A stretch of 64,000 nt of DNA from Pseudoflavonifractor phocaeensis (lineage in GTDB: Bacteria; Bacillota; Clostridia; Oscillospirales; Oscillospiraceae). The translations under genes were made by a program, and so were the position numbers. Positions 45,882 to 55,048 of the stretch are shown here, in pieces. Each line of letters opens with the position of its first letter. The stretch's first letter is position 1. The notes below the pieces were generated by a model. That model worked only from the letters and a program-made list of their open reading frames with translations, did not search any database and was not told the DNA's origin. The stretch spans positions 46,421-110,420 of the forward strand of contig NZ_JADYTU010000004.1 in the NCBI RefSeq assembly GCF_021531375.1. The letters are read 5' to 3'.

Positions 45882-46193
45882 ATGAGCGAAGAGTTCGGCC
45901 CCGATTTTATCTCCGTCACCGATGAGGACGGCAACGAGTTTGAGTTGGAACTGGTGGACACCCTGGAGCACAACGGGATCACCTATTACGCCATGTTCCC
46001 CGCCGTGGCTGAGAACGAGGAGACCGGCGAGCCGGTGGATGTAGACGCCGACGACGAGGAATACGGCCTGGTCATTATGAAGGTCATCGAGGAGAACGGC
46101 GAGGAGCTCCTCTCCACTCCCGATACCGATGAGGAGCTGGACGAGATTTACAACCTCTTTATGGAACGTTTTTTTGAAGACGAGGAGGAATGA
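45882..46193 (+). CDS. DUF1292 family protein (YrzB-like)
   Basis: A 103-residue very acidic protein with the DUF1292 pattern FISVTDEDGNEFELELVDTL, YYAMFPAVAE and IMKVIEENGEELLSTPDTDE. Family members lie beside yrrK/alaS-type genes in Firmicutes and have no known function. GGAGG lies ten bases before the ATG. Its own promoter is present. It is followed by a long non-coding region with RNA-like folds, which may be read from the same promoter. Confidence 0.88.
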   Translation: MSEEFGPDFISVTDEDGNEFELELVDTLEHNGITYYAMFPAVAENEETGEPVDVDADDEEYGLVIMKVIEENGEELLSTPDTDEELDEIYNLFMERFFEDEEE

Positions 46194-46196
46194 TTC

Positions 46197-46415
46197 CTTC
46201 GCCTTCTCTCCTGCTCGGTGCGTGATGGGTTCTTTTAAACCCACATCTTTTAAACGGGACGCCCCCTCACGGCGTGGCCTGCAGGCCTCCCGGCCCCCTT
46301 TGAGGTCGGCTGGAAGTTGGAAGCAGAAAAGCGCCGTGGAGGCAACCCACCTGCCATTACGTGCAGGTTTTAAACGGGCCCACACGGCCAGAGCGGGGTT
46401 ATATAGTCGAAGGAC
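46197..46415 (+). ncRNA. ssrS: Candidate 6S RNA
   Basis: About 220 bases without a gene. The ends can pair in an interrupted closing stem: GCTC, CGTG and TGGG segments (46215-46232) with CCCA, CACG and GAGC segments (46378-46394). A central open region has repeated TTTTAAAC motifs (near 46233-46257 and 46367-46375), and a GC-rich apical arm lies between. Length, double-stranded rod with a central bulge, and position in Firmicute core DNA fit 6S RNA, which binds the housekeeping RNA polymerase. I assign it from overall architecture only, so it may be another structured RNA. It would be read from the DUF1292 promoter or processed. Confidence 0.45.
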
Positions 46416-46627
46416 CGGAAGAGAATTCGTTCCTTTCCGGCGGCAGGTCAAATCTGCCGTCACGCAAAGCACGGTTCTTTGACTATGCAGGCTGAGCAAG
46501 GGCGGCTTTGCGGCCTCCTGCGGTGCAACACACCGCAGGCTTCAAAATTTTTCGTTTTGAAGTTGCTTGACCATAGAAAAAACACTGGAACTGGACCGCG
46601 GCTGGAAACAGCCGCGGTCTTTTTTTC
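46403..46627 (+). ncRNA. Second structured RNA candidate with its own terminator
   Basis: ATAGTCGAAGGACCG (46403-46417) pairs with CGGTTCTTTGACTAT (46472-46486), with G-T pairs, and encloses the hairpins CCGGAA/TTCCGG and CGGCAG/CTGCCG. A following domain is closed by CTATG/CATAG (46483-46576) and contains CCTGCGGTG/CACCGCAGG and CTTCAAAA/TTTTGAAG. A perfect terminator GACCGCGGCTG-gaaa-CAGCCGCGGTC plus TTTTTTT (46594-46627) ends it. It matches no riboswitch class I can name. A separate promoter follows, so it is not simply the leader of the next gene. Confidence 0.5.
46594..46627 (+). terminator. Strong intrinsic terminator after the structured RNA region
   Basis: Perfect 11-bp stem with GAAA loop, followed by eight T residues. 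It ends transcription from the DUF1292/ncRNA side before the foldase promoter. Confidence 0.9.
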
Positions 46628-46680
46628 TCCGGGTTTCATGAACAATCTGTAAAACACGGTTTTTCTTCTCTTCTCGCCCC

Positions 46681-46709
46681 TTGCAAGGCGGGCAAGTTTT
46701 TAGTATAAT
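46681..46709 (+). promoter_or_regulatory. Promoter of the parvulin-type foldase gene
   Basis: -35 TTGCAA (46681-46686) and a perfect -10 TATAAT (46704-46709) with 17-base spacing. It gives a leader of about 130 bases. Confidence 0.7.
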
Positions 46710-46846
46710 ACCCAAGTACGGCTGTTTTCCCGCATCTCCTGATGCGCGGCGGCCTGCGGCGGACCGTTTCCATTGGAACGGCCACGCCGGACCCAGGCTC
46801 CGCCGGGGCAGAGCCTGTTGATCAACATGAGAGGACTGAACAAACT

Positions 46847-48307
46847 GTGAGTGCATCCAGAGAAAAGAAGACCCGTCAGGACGTGGCCGATCAGGCTCCC
46901 TCTGCCCGGGAACAGAAAAGACAGCAAGAGGCCGCCGAGGCCCGCCGCAGCACCATTTTGTACCGGGTGATCGGCGTTCTCTGCGTGGTGCTGGTCGCCT
47001 TCCTGCTGGTTTGGAACGCCGGTCTGATCCAGCGCAGCGCTACCGCCGTCACCATCCACGGCGTCAAGTATACCGCCGCCGACGTGCAGTATTACTATAA
47101 CAACCTGGTCAACCAGTACACCCAGTACGGCATGAGCAGCGTCTCCATGAAGGATTATCTGCTGACCCCTGCCGTGGAGGCTCTGAAGTCCGACCTGTCT
47201 CTGGCCGACAAGGCTGAGGCTGAGGGCTACACCATGTCCGAGGAGGCCCGCTCCTACCTGGACAGCCAGATCTCCCTTCTGGATGCCATGGATGACCAGA
47301 AGGGTTTCATCCAGACCAATTACGGCCCCTACATGACCTATGAGAAGCTGGTGACCCTGCTGGAGCGCCAGACTCTGGCCAGCGATTACGCCAACAGCTA
47401 TCTCGACGCCCTGGACTACAGTGCCGCCGATCTCCAGAGCTATTATCAGGAGAACAAGGACTCCCTGGACACCTTTACCCTGTCCCAGTTCGTGCTTCAG
47501 GCCAAGGTCGGCACTTCCGACACGGAGATGAGCGAGGAGGAGAAGACCGCCGCGCTGGAGGAGGCCAAGGCCCAGACCAAGGCGGTGGCCGAGGAGATCC
47601 AGAGCAAGCTTGAGGCCGGCGAGGACCCCGCCGCTCTGGCCGAGGAGTACGCCGACCAGCTGTATTCCAGCCAGATTTCTGACAACCAGGTAGGTTCCAG
47701 TGTCAACAGCGCCTATACCGAGTGGATCTATGACGGCGCCCGCCGCGAAAACGACGTAACTCTGAGCGAGTACGACTCCGGCACCGCTTATAACTACTAT
47801 GTGGTCCGCTTTGAGGGCCGCGCTCTGGACGAGACTCCCACCAACAATGTCCGCCACATCCTGATTACCCCCGAAAAGGATGAGGGCGCCACCGAGGCCA
47901 CCGAGGAGCAGATCGCCGCCGCCAAGGCCCAGGCCGAGGAGCTGCTGGCCCAGTGGAAGGCCGGCGCGGCTACCGAGGACTCCTTCGCCGCCCTGGCCCA
48001 GGAGAACAGCGCCGACAGCGGCTCCGCCGCTGACGGCGGTCTGATCTCCAACATCACCCCCGACTCCAACTATGTGCAGTCCTTCCGTGACTGGGCCGTT
48101 GACCCCGCCCGTCAGGTGGGCGACACCGGTCTGGTGGAGAGCAGCTACGGCTGGCACATCATGTATTACGCCGGCTCCGGCGACCCCGTTTGGAAGTCGA
48201 CCGCCAAGACCAGCCTCCGCAACCAGGACTACAGCGCCTGGCTGGAAGCCGCCGAGGCTGGTTACGAGGCCACCACCAGCATCGGTATGAAGTTCGTCCA
48301 GGGCTGA
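46847..48307 (+). CDS. Membrane-anchored parvulin-type peptidyl-prolyl isomerase (PrsA/SurA-like)
   Basis: About 486 residues. A charged N-terminus (SREKKTRQDVADQAPSAREQ) and one membrane helix (ILYRVIGVLCVVLVAFLLVW) anchor it. The outer part has a SurA-N-like helical region and a C-terminal parvulin domain (TNNVRHILITPEKDEGA, then GWHIMYYAGSGDP). It probably assists folding of secreted proteins. The GTG at 46847 follows AGAGGA at 11 bases; no better start exists before the membrane helix. Very acidic, Ala/Glu-rich middle. Own promoter and terminator, so monocistronic. Confidence 0.85.
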   Translation: MSASREKKTRQDVADQAPSAREQKRQQEAAEARRSTILYRVIGVLCVVLVAFLLVWNAGLIQRSATAVTIHGVKYTAADVQYYYNNLVNQYTQYGMSSVSMKDYLLTPAVEALKSDLSLADKAEAEGYTMSEEARSYLDSQISLLDAMDDQKGFIQTNYGPYMTYEKLVTLLERQTLASDYANSYLDALDYSAADLQSYYQENKDSLDTFTLSQFVLQAKVGTSDTEMSEEEKTAALEEAKAQTKAVAEEIQSKLEAGEDPAALAEEYADQLYSSQISDNQVGSSVNSAYTEWIYDGARRENDVTLSEYDSGTAYNYYVVRFEGRALDETPTNNVRHILITPEKDEGATEATEEQIAAAKAQAEELLAQWKAGAATEDSFAALAQENSADSGSAADGGLISNITPDSNYVQSFRDWAVDPARQVGDTGLVESSYGWHIMYYAGSGDPVWKSTAKTSLRNQDYSAWLEAAEAGYEATTSIGMKFVQG

Positions 48308-48326
48308 TCCCCGCGACCAACATGAC

Positions 48327-48364
48327 AAAAGGTCCCCGTTCCTTTCGGAACGGGGACCTTTTTC
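48327..48364. terminator. Bidirectional intrinsic terminator
   Basis: AAAAGGTCCCCGTTCC-tttc-GGAACGGGGACCTTTTT, a perfect 16-bp stem between the convergent foldase and deoC genes. Confidence 0.9.
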
Positions 48365-48370
48365 GACTGC

Positions 48371-49027
48371 TCAGAGATTCTGCTCCTTCGCCAAGGCGAC
48401 CAGGGCGCTGGCCCCGATGCGGTCGGCGCCCGCCTCCAGCAAGGCTCTGGCCTGCTCAAAGGTGCGGATGCCGCCCGCAGCCTTGATCCGCAGATCGGGG
48501 CTGATGTGCTCCCGGAACAGCTTCACGTCCTCCACCGTGGCTCCGCCGGCGGAAAAACCGGTGGAGGTCTTGATAAAGTCCGCCCCGGACATGGAGACCA
48601 CCCGGCAGGCGGCGATCTTCTCCTCCTGGGTCAGCTGACAGGCTTCCACGATGACCTTCAGGATCCGGCCGCCGCAGGACTCCTTCACCGCCTTGATCTC
48701 CTGGAGAACGCCCTCCCAGTCGCCGGCCTTGGCCATACCCAGATTGATGACCATATCGATCTCGTCCGCGCCGTTTCGAACGGCGTCCTCCGTCTCGAAC
48801 ACCTTGACCTCCGGCGTGGAGTAGCCGTTGGGGAAGCCGATCACAGTGCAGATCTTCAGGCTGTTTCCCAGATAGTCCGCCGCCTTCTTTACATAGCGGG
48901 GCGGGATACACACAGAAGCAGTGGAAAACGCTTTCCCCTCCTCACAGACCGCCTTGACCTGTTCCCAGGTGGCAGTGGGGGTCAGCAAAGTATGGTCTAC
49001 CCGGTTTAAAATTTCCTTTTCCTTCAT
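48371..49027 (-). CDS. deoC: Deoxyribose-phosphate aldolase
   Basis: About 218 residues, the normal length for DeoC. It splits 2-deoxyribose 5-phosphate into glyceraldehyde 3-phosphate and acetaldehyde in deoxynucleoside breakdown. Features: VDHTLLTPTATWEQVKAVCE, the Schiff-base Lys in LKVIVEACQL, and SGADFIKTSTGFSAGGATVE with the second key Lys. The ATG at 49027 has AAGGAG 12 bases upstream; the ATG at 49054 lies before that ribosome site. No other nucleoside genes adjoin. Confidence 0.93.
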   Translation of the reverse strand: MKEKEILNRVDHTLLTPTATWEQVKAVCEEGKAFSTASVCIPPRYVKKAADYLGNSLKICTVIGFPNGYSTPEVKVFETEDAVRNGADEIDMVINLGMAKAGDWEGVLQEIKAVKESCGGRILKVIVEACQLTQEEKIAACRVVSMSGADFIKTSTGFSAGGATVEDVKLFREHISPDLRIKAAGGIRTFEQARALLEAGADRIGASALVALAKEQNL

Positions 49028-49183
49028 CCGTTCCAAACTCTCCTTATATATCATTCCGGGATGCCGGAATCGAAATAATTTCGTCTCATTTTACTCCCGC
49101 CTCCCCTGCTTTGTCCAGCCCCAATCCATCGGCAGAAAAAACTTTTTGCGTAAGGCAGTCAAGCCAGGCCAAACAGACAAAAA

Positions 49184-49210
49184 ATGCGCGCGGAACTTCT
49201 CCGCGCGCAT
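49184..49210 (-). terminator. Terminator of metK
   Basis: On the minus strand ATGCGCGCGG-agaagtt-CCGCGCGCAT followed by TTTTTGTC, 25 bases past the metK stop. Confidence 0.85.
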
Positions 49211-49234
49211 GTTCAGCTTATTTCGTTTAGCCTG

Positions 49235-50416
<1,182 letters not shown>

Positions 50417-50450
50417 AGTCGTTCCTTCCTTTCTTTGGCTGGGAGGCTGT

Positions 50451-50600
50451 AAAAAACGCTCCGCGGTAGGCGGAGCGTTCAGGAGCTTGTTACACCCTCA
50501 TCTTGCGATACACTACCGCCGGATTTGGCACCTTGCACGGGGCAGGTTGCCGTGGTTTCATAGGGCCGGTCCCTCAACCACTCTTGATAAGGCGATTCAA
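50451..50600 (-). promoter_or_regulatory. SAM-I (S-box) riboswitch with terminator
   Basis: On the minus strand the aptamer shows the conserved core: CTTATCAAGAG (50581-50591), GGTTGAGGGACCGGCCCTAT, GAAACCACGGCAACC and GGTGCCAAATCC. A terminator, AACGCTCCGC/GCGGAGCGTT plus TTTTTT, lies at 50451-50479. SAM binding would favour the terminator and switch metK off. Confidence 0.93.
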
Positions 50601-50612
50601 TTGTACTAAGTA

Positions 50613-50640
50613 AGTATATCAGTTTTTTCCCGTTTGTCAA
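50613..50640 (-). promoter_or_regulatory. Promoter of the metK riboswitch transcript
   Basis: On the minus strand -35 TTGACA (50635-50640), -10 TATACT (50613-50618), 16-base spacer. Confidence 0.75.
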
Positions 50641-50652
50641 CTGATTTTCCCC

Positions 50653-50690
50653 TAAAAAAGCCGCGGCCGGAAGTTGCTCCGGCCGCGGAC
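50653..50690 (-). terminator. Terminator of the hydroxyacyl-CoA dehydrogenase gene
   Basis: CCGCGGCCGG/CCGGCCGCGG stem with an eight-base loop, followed on the minus strand by cTTTTTTAGG. Confidence 0.85.
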
Positions 50691-50706
50691 AGATGTACAG
50701 GGAGAT

Positions 50707-51618
50707 TTAGTGCTGCTCCTCCAGGCTGTGGACCTGGGTCAGGACGGGGTTGACGCCCATCTTCTTGCCGTCCTCATACAGATAGAAGCCGGCGCCGCTC
50801 TTGCGGCCCAGGAAACCGGCGGTGACCATCTTGCGCAGGATCATGGAAGGATGATACTTGGCGCCATATTCCTTGTCCAGGACCATCATCACGTTAAGCA
50901 GGATGTCCAGACCCACCATGTCAGCCAGCTCCAGGGGACCCATGGGGTGGTTGCAGCCCAGCTTCATGCCGTTGTCGATATCCTCAACGGTACCGATATT
51001 GGAACCGACGATGACGCAGGCCTCGTTCAGCATGGGCAGCAGGGCGCGGTTGACGATGAAGCCGGGCTTATCGTCGGACAGGATCAGGGTCTTGCCCATT
51101 CTCTCGCCAACTTCCTTGATCTGCTCCAGAACATCCTGAGCGGTGAGCAGGCCGAAGATGACCTCGCACAGCCGCATCTTGGGCACGGGAGAGAAGAAGT
51201 GCATGCCGACCACGCGGTCAGGACGCTTGGTAGCGGCAGCCAGCGCAGTCAAGGAAATGGAGGAAGTGTTGGAGGCGAAAATGGTGGAAGCGGGGCAGAC
51301 CTCTTCCAGTCTCTTAAACACCGCCTGCTTGGCTTCCAGATTCTCATAAATAGCCTCGATGACCAGATCGGCATTCTGAGCGCCGTTCATGCTGCTGTCC
51401 AGGCTCAGGCGGGCCAGAGCCGCCTCGCACTCTTCCTCAGTCATGCGGCCCTTTTCCACGTCGCGCTTGAGCATCTTCACGATGCCCGCCTTGCCGCGCT
51501 CCAGCGCCTCCTGACGCTGATCGTTCAGGGTAACGGTATAACCGTTGCAAATAGCGGTCTGGGCAATGCCGCTGCCCATCAGACCGGCGCCTACTACAAA
51601 AATCTTCTCAATAGCCAT
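50707..51618 (-). CDS. hbd: 3-hydroxyacyl-CoA (3-hydroxybutyryl-CoA) dehydrogenase
   Basis: About 303 residues. It reduces acetoacetyl-CoA to 3-hydroxybutyryl-CoA in butyrate formation, or acts in the reverse direction. NAD loop: IFVVGAGLMGSGIAQTAICN. Catalytic His-Glu region: VVGMHFFSPVPKMRLCEVIF. Helical domain: GFIVNRALLPMLNEACVIVG and NHPMGPLELADMVGLDILLN. It is about 20 residues longer than typical Hbd at the C-terminus. The ATG at 51618 has AGAGGA five bases upstream. It stands alone; other butyrate genes are not in the window. Confidence 0.9.
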   Translation of the reverse strand: MAIEKIFVVGAGLMGSGIAQTAICNGYTVTLNDQRQEALERGKAGIVKMLKRDVEKGRMTEEECEAALARLSLDSSMNGAQNADLVIEAIYENLEAKQAVFKRLEEVCPASTIFASNTSSISLTALAAATKRPDRVVGMHFFSPVPKMRLCEVIFGLLTAQDVLEQIKEVGERMGKTLILSDDKPGFIVNRALLPMLNEACVIVGSNIGTVEDIDNGMKLGCNHPMGPLELADMVGLDILLNVMMVLDKEYGAKYHPSMILRKMVTAGFLGRKSGAGFYLYEDGKKMGVNPVLTQVHSLEEQH

Positions 51619-51814
51619 AATGTTCCTCTTTCCATCAAAAGTTAAGTTTCTTCGACCTCTGACTGGTCGCTCAGCCTCCGCTTGTCCGGCCACGGACACG
51701 GCCGTTTTCTTACGCCGCCTATCTTAGCACAGCAATCGGCGCACGTCTCAGCATAAATCGGCCTAAAATTGGCTTATCTTGACCTTAACACTCCCTTGGC
51801 TCGTCCGAGGCCAA

Positions 51815-52318
51815 TCAAAAGCGGTTCAGGGCTACCGACCCGTCATCCTGTCCCTTCTCAATGGCACGGACCTGGGCATAATAGCCGTAGTCCTTGTTCA
51901 CCTGGACATAAAAGCGGTCCCCCACCTTCTTGCCCAGCAGGGCGGAACCCATGGGTGCCTCCTTGCTGATGAGGCCCCGGAGCACGTCCTGCCGGACGGT
52001 GGTGACGATCTGCCAGGTCTCCTCCTCGTCATCCTCTTCCAGATACACCGTCACCTTGTCATACAGGCCCACGGTATCTGCCGCGGACCGGTCCTCAATG
52101 ACTACGGCCGTCTTTATCATGTTCTCCAGGAAGCGGATGCGGCTCTCGTTTTTGTTCTTCTCCCGCTTGGCTGCCTTGTACTCGAAGTTCTCGCTCAGGT
52201 CCCCAAAGGACCGTGCCACCTTCACCTCCTCCAGCAGCTGGGGCCGGAGGGTGATCCGGCGGTAGTCCAGCTCCTCTTTCATCTTTTGAATGTCGATCTG
52301 CGTCAATTCGTTGTGCAT
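51815..52318 (-). CDS. greA: GreA/GreB-type transcription elongation factor
   Basis: About 167 residues: an N-terminal coiled coil (IQKMKEELDYRRITLRPQLL, with the acidic tip region DLSENFEYKAAKREK) and a C-terminal FKBP-like domain (SKEAPMGSALLGKKVGDRFY). It enters the RNA polymerase channel to rescue backtracked complexes. The ATG at 52318 follows TGAGGA by four bases; a longer frame upstream would overlap the SAH hydrolase gene and lacks similarity. It is 53 bases downstream of that gene and may share its transcript. Confidence 0.85.
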   Translation of the reverse strand: MHNELTQIDIQKMKEELDYRRITLRPQLLEEVKVARSFGDLSENFEYKAAKREKNKNESRIRFLENMIKTAVVIEDRSAADTVGLYDKVTVYLEEDDEEETWQIVTTVRQDVLRGLISKEAPMGSALLGKKVGDRFYVQVNKDYGYYAQVRAIEKGQDDGSVALNRF

Positions 52319-52371
52319 TGCGTCCTCACAAACTCCATTCTGCGCCCGGGCGTCCGCTGGGTGCCGGCTCT

Positions 52372-53616
52372 TTACGCCTCCCAGCCTGCCAGATACTGTT
52401 TCTGCTCCTCGGTCAGGGTGTCGATGGCCAGCCCCATGGCCGCCAGCTTCACCCGGCCGATCTGGTCGTCGATCTCGTCGGGGACGTTGTAGACCTTTTT
52501 CTCCAGCCCCTCCCGGTGTCTGGCCAGCCATTCCAGGGACAGGGCCTGGACAGCGAAGGACATGTCCATGATCTCCGCCGGGTGGCCGTTGCCGGCGGCC
52601 AGGTTGACCAGACGGCCCTCGGCCAGCACATTGAGGGTGCGGCCGTCGGCCAGACGGAAGCCCTCGATGTTGGCCCGGCGGGGGAACCGCTCCGCAGCCA
52701 TGGCGGCCAGAGCGGCCACATCCACCTCGCAGTCAAAGTGGCCGGAGTTGCACAGGATGGCGTTGTCCTTCATCACCCGGAAGTGACGCTCCACGATGAC
52801 GTCCTTGCAGCCGGTGGCGGTGACAAAGATATCGCCGTATTTGGCCGCCTCATCCATGGGCATGACCCGGAAATTCTCCATGGTGGCCTCCAGGGCTTTG
52901 AAGGGGTCCACCTCGGTGACAATGACGTTGGCCCCCATGCCCTTGGCCCGCATGGCGATGCCCTTACCGCACCAGCCGTAACCGGCCACTACCACCGTCT
53001 TGCCCGCCACCATCAGGTTGGTGGTGTGCATGATGGCGTCCCAGGAGGACTGGCCGGTGCCGTACTTGTTGTCGTAGTAGTGCTTGGCCTTGGCGTCGTT
53101 CACCGCCATCATGGGACAGGGCAGGATGCCCGCCCGCTCCCGGGCGTAAAGGCGGTGGATGCCGGTGGTGGTCTCCTCGCAGCCGCCGAAAAGGCGGTCG
53201 CCGTACTGGGCGCACTTGCCTCCCAGCAGCGCGATCAGATCACCGCCGTCGTCCACGATCAGGTGGGGACGGCACTTCAAAGTCTCCACCAGCAGATCCT
53301 CGTACCCCTGGGGGGTGACTCCGTGGACTCCGTAGGTGTCCACCCCCAGTTCGGCCATGGCGGCGGCCACGTCGTCCTGGGTTGACAGGGGGTTGCAGCC
53401 CGTCAGATGGACGTCGGCGCCCCCTTCCCGGAGGACCAGACCCAGGTTGGCTGTCTTGGCCTCCAGATGGACGGAGACGGCGATGGTCAGCCCTTCAAAG
53501 GGCTTCTCTCTCCGGAACCGCTCCTCAATGCCGCTGAGGGCGGGCATAAAATCCCGCACCCACCGGATCTTCTGACGGCCCGAGGGGGCCAGGGCCATAT
53601 CCTTCACAATGCTCAT
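52372..53616 (-). CDS. ahcY: Adenosylhomocysteinase (SAH hydrolase)
   Basis: A 414-residue NAD-dependent enzyme that hydrolyses S-adenosylhomocysteine to adenosine and homocysteine. Features: SVHLEAKTANLGLVLREGGA, MAVNDAKAKHYYDNKYGTGQ with the catalytic Lys/Asp pair, and the NAD-binding VVVAGYGWCGKGIAMRAKGM. The short form lacks the 40-residue insertion of some homologues. GGAGGAG precedes the ATG. Together with metK it completes the SAM recycling steps; many Firmicutes use Pfs/LuxS instead. Confidence 0.95.
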   Translation of the reverse strand: MSIVKDMALAPSGRQKIRWVRDFMPALSGIEERFRREKPFEGLTIAVSVHLEAKTANLGLVLREGGADVHLTGCNPLSTQDDVAAAMAELGVDTYGVHGVTPQGYEDLLVETLKCRPHLIVDDGGDLIALLGGKCAQYGDRLFGGCEETTTGIHRLYARERAGILPCPMMAVNDAKAKHYYDNKYGTGQSSWDAIMHTTNLMVAGKTVVVAGYGWCGKGIAMRAKGMGANVIVTEVDPFKALEATMENFRVMPMDEAAKYGDIFVTATGCKDVIVERHFRVMKDNAILCNSGHFDCEVDVAALAAMAAERFPRRANIEGFRLADGRTLNVLAEGRLVNLAAGNGHPAEIMDMSFAVQALSLEWLARHREGLEKKVYNVPDEIDDQIGRVKLAAMGLAIDTLTEEQKQYLAGWEA

Positions 53617-53659
53617 ACGCTTCTCCTCCGCTGTATCTCTGTTTTCGCGCGCCGGACCG

Positions 53660-53929
53660 CTATTCCCGCTCCGTCAGCACCACATGGACGGTGTCTCCGG
53701 GCTGTTTGCCGATCCTCGCGCGGATATCCTTTCGCAGACCCAGGATGTGTCCCGGAGTTCCCATCCGGACCAGGCTGCCGTCGTAGGGCTCGCCGTCGAA
53801 TTGGGCATGGACCTTCACCCTGCCCTTTCCGAACTCCGTCCGGACGTCATAGGGGAACTCCACATAAGCCCCGTCTACGTCGGGCACCTTTTGGATCACG
53901 GCGTCAAATTCATAGCGTTTCTTGCCCAT
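53660..53929 (-). CDS. DUF1905 domain protein
   Basis: An 89-residue small beta-barrel protein with DUF1905 features: [40 protein letters not shown] and [12 protein letters not shown]. Some DUF1905 proteins are fused to a YdeI-like (OmdA) domain; this one is the single domain. Function unknown. GAAGG lies before the ATG. It follows a 43-base gap to the SAH hydrolase gene and may be co-transcribed with it. Confidence 0.85.
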   Translation of the reverse strand: MGKKRYEFDAVIQKVPDVDGAYVEFPYDVRTEFGKGRVKVHAQFDGEPYDGSLVRMGTPGHILGLRKDIRARIGKQPGDTVHVVLTERE

Positions 53930-54103
53930 AGACCTTCTCCTTGCCCTCCGGTCCTGTACTTGTTATTTTATCACAGTTTTCGCCCGAAAAAAAGCCGCTT
54001 TCAGGCCCTCGACAAAATTGTTTACAGTTTGGACGTAGACAATCCACGGAAAAACGGGTACAATGTGTTCTGCTTGATGATTTGTAATGAAGGAGGGCTG
54101 TCC

Positions 54104-54976
54104 ATGAAGGCAGTTTCCCGCTGGCTGGACCGCTTTTGCTATAACCACCCCAACTTTGGACTTCCCGGGCTGATGAAGTATGTAGCCATCAGTAATCTGG
54201 CGGTCTATATCCTGGACATGTTTACCAACGGCCTTGTGACCCAGCTTCTGTACTTTAACTTCAGCGACATCCTTTCCGGTCAGATCTGGCGTCTCTTCAC
54301 CTTTGTCCTGGTCCCCGCCATCGGGGGCGCCGGGACGGCAGGACCCCTCCAGCTCTCCTTCTTCTTTATGTTTCTGCTCACCACCTTCTTCTACTACTGG
54401 ATCGGCACCACACTGGAACAGCACTGGGGTACCACCCGGTTCACCGTATTCTATCTCCTGGGCATCCTGCTGAACGCGGTCTATGGCCTGGTGACCCGGA
54501 CGTCGGTGAATATGTACTACATCAACATGTCCATGTTCTTCTCCTTCGCCACCCTCTATCCGGACATGCGGGTCTATCTATACGGCATCATCCCCCTGAA
54601 AGTCAAGTGGATGGCCTGGCTGGATGTTTTCTTCTTCGCCTACGATTTCGCCTTCTACCTGACCTCGGGCTATGTGCTGGCCGCTTTCATGCCTTTGGTG
54701 GCCATCCTGAACTACTTTATTTTCTTCTGGGATGACCTGATGTCCATTCTCCGCCGGGGCCGTGACCGGGCCGCCCACAAGGTGGATCCCCAGACCATCA
54801 ATTTTAAAAAAGCCCAGAAAGAGGTCCAGCAGCGGAAGGGCTACCTCCACAAATGCGCCGTCTGCGGTATTACCGACGCCGACGACCCCAACATGGAATT
54901 CCGCTACTGCTCCAAGTGCATCGGCTACTACTGCTACTGCATGAACCACATCAACAACCACACCCACGTCCAATAA
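54104..54976 (+). CDS. Rhomboid-like membrane protein with C-terminal zinc ribbon, no protease motif
   Basis: About 290 residues with six to seven membrane helices in a rhomboid-like layout. The active-site GxSG of rhomboid proteases is missing; the matching segment reads YYINMSMFFSFATLYPDMRV, and no His is seen in the later helix (VLAAFMPLVAILNYFIFFW). It is therefore probably a non-catalytic (pseudoprotease) relative. The C-terminus (residues about 245-285) is a Cys/His cluster: CAVCGITDADD, YCSKCIGYYCYCMNHINNH, likely binding zinc. GAAGGAGGG precedes the ATG. Monocistronic, with its own terminator. Function unknown. Confidence 0.75.
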   Translation: MKAVSRWLDRFCYNHPNFGLPGLMKYVAISNLAVYILDMFTNGLVTQLLYFNFSDILSGQIWRLFTFVLVPAIGGAGTAGPLQLSFFFMFLLTTFFYYWIGTTLEQHWGTTRFTVFYLLGILLNAVYGLVTRTSVNMYYINMSMFFSFATLYPDMRVYLYGIIPLKVKWMAWLDVFFFAYDFAFYLTSGYVLAAFMPLVAILNYFIFFWDDLMSILRRGRDRAAHKVDPQTINFKKAQKEVQQRKGYLHKCAVCGITDADDPNMEFRYCSKCIGYYCYCMNHINNHTHVQ

Positions 54977-54987
54977 GACTCAGAAAC

Positions 54988-55022
54988 AACAAGGCGCTGT
55001 CCCGATGGGACAGCGCCTTGTT
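54988..55022. terminator. Bidirectional intrinsic terminator
   Basis: AACAAGGCGCTGTCCC-gat-GGGACAGCGCCTTGTT, a perfect 16-bp stem followed by TTAC, between the rhomboid-like gene and the convergent FAD oxidoreductase gene. Confidence 0.88.
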
Positions 55023-55048
55023 TTACTCTGGCGGCTCCCCCGCCCAGT

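Noticed and set aside
46455..46475. ACGCAAAGC resembles a core motif of the c-di-GMP-I (GEMM) riboswitch
   Set aside because: The surrounding helices, the first GCAAA-type loop element and the tetraloop/receptor pair of GEMM are not present, and a terminator plus a separate promoter lie before the next gene.
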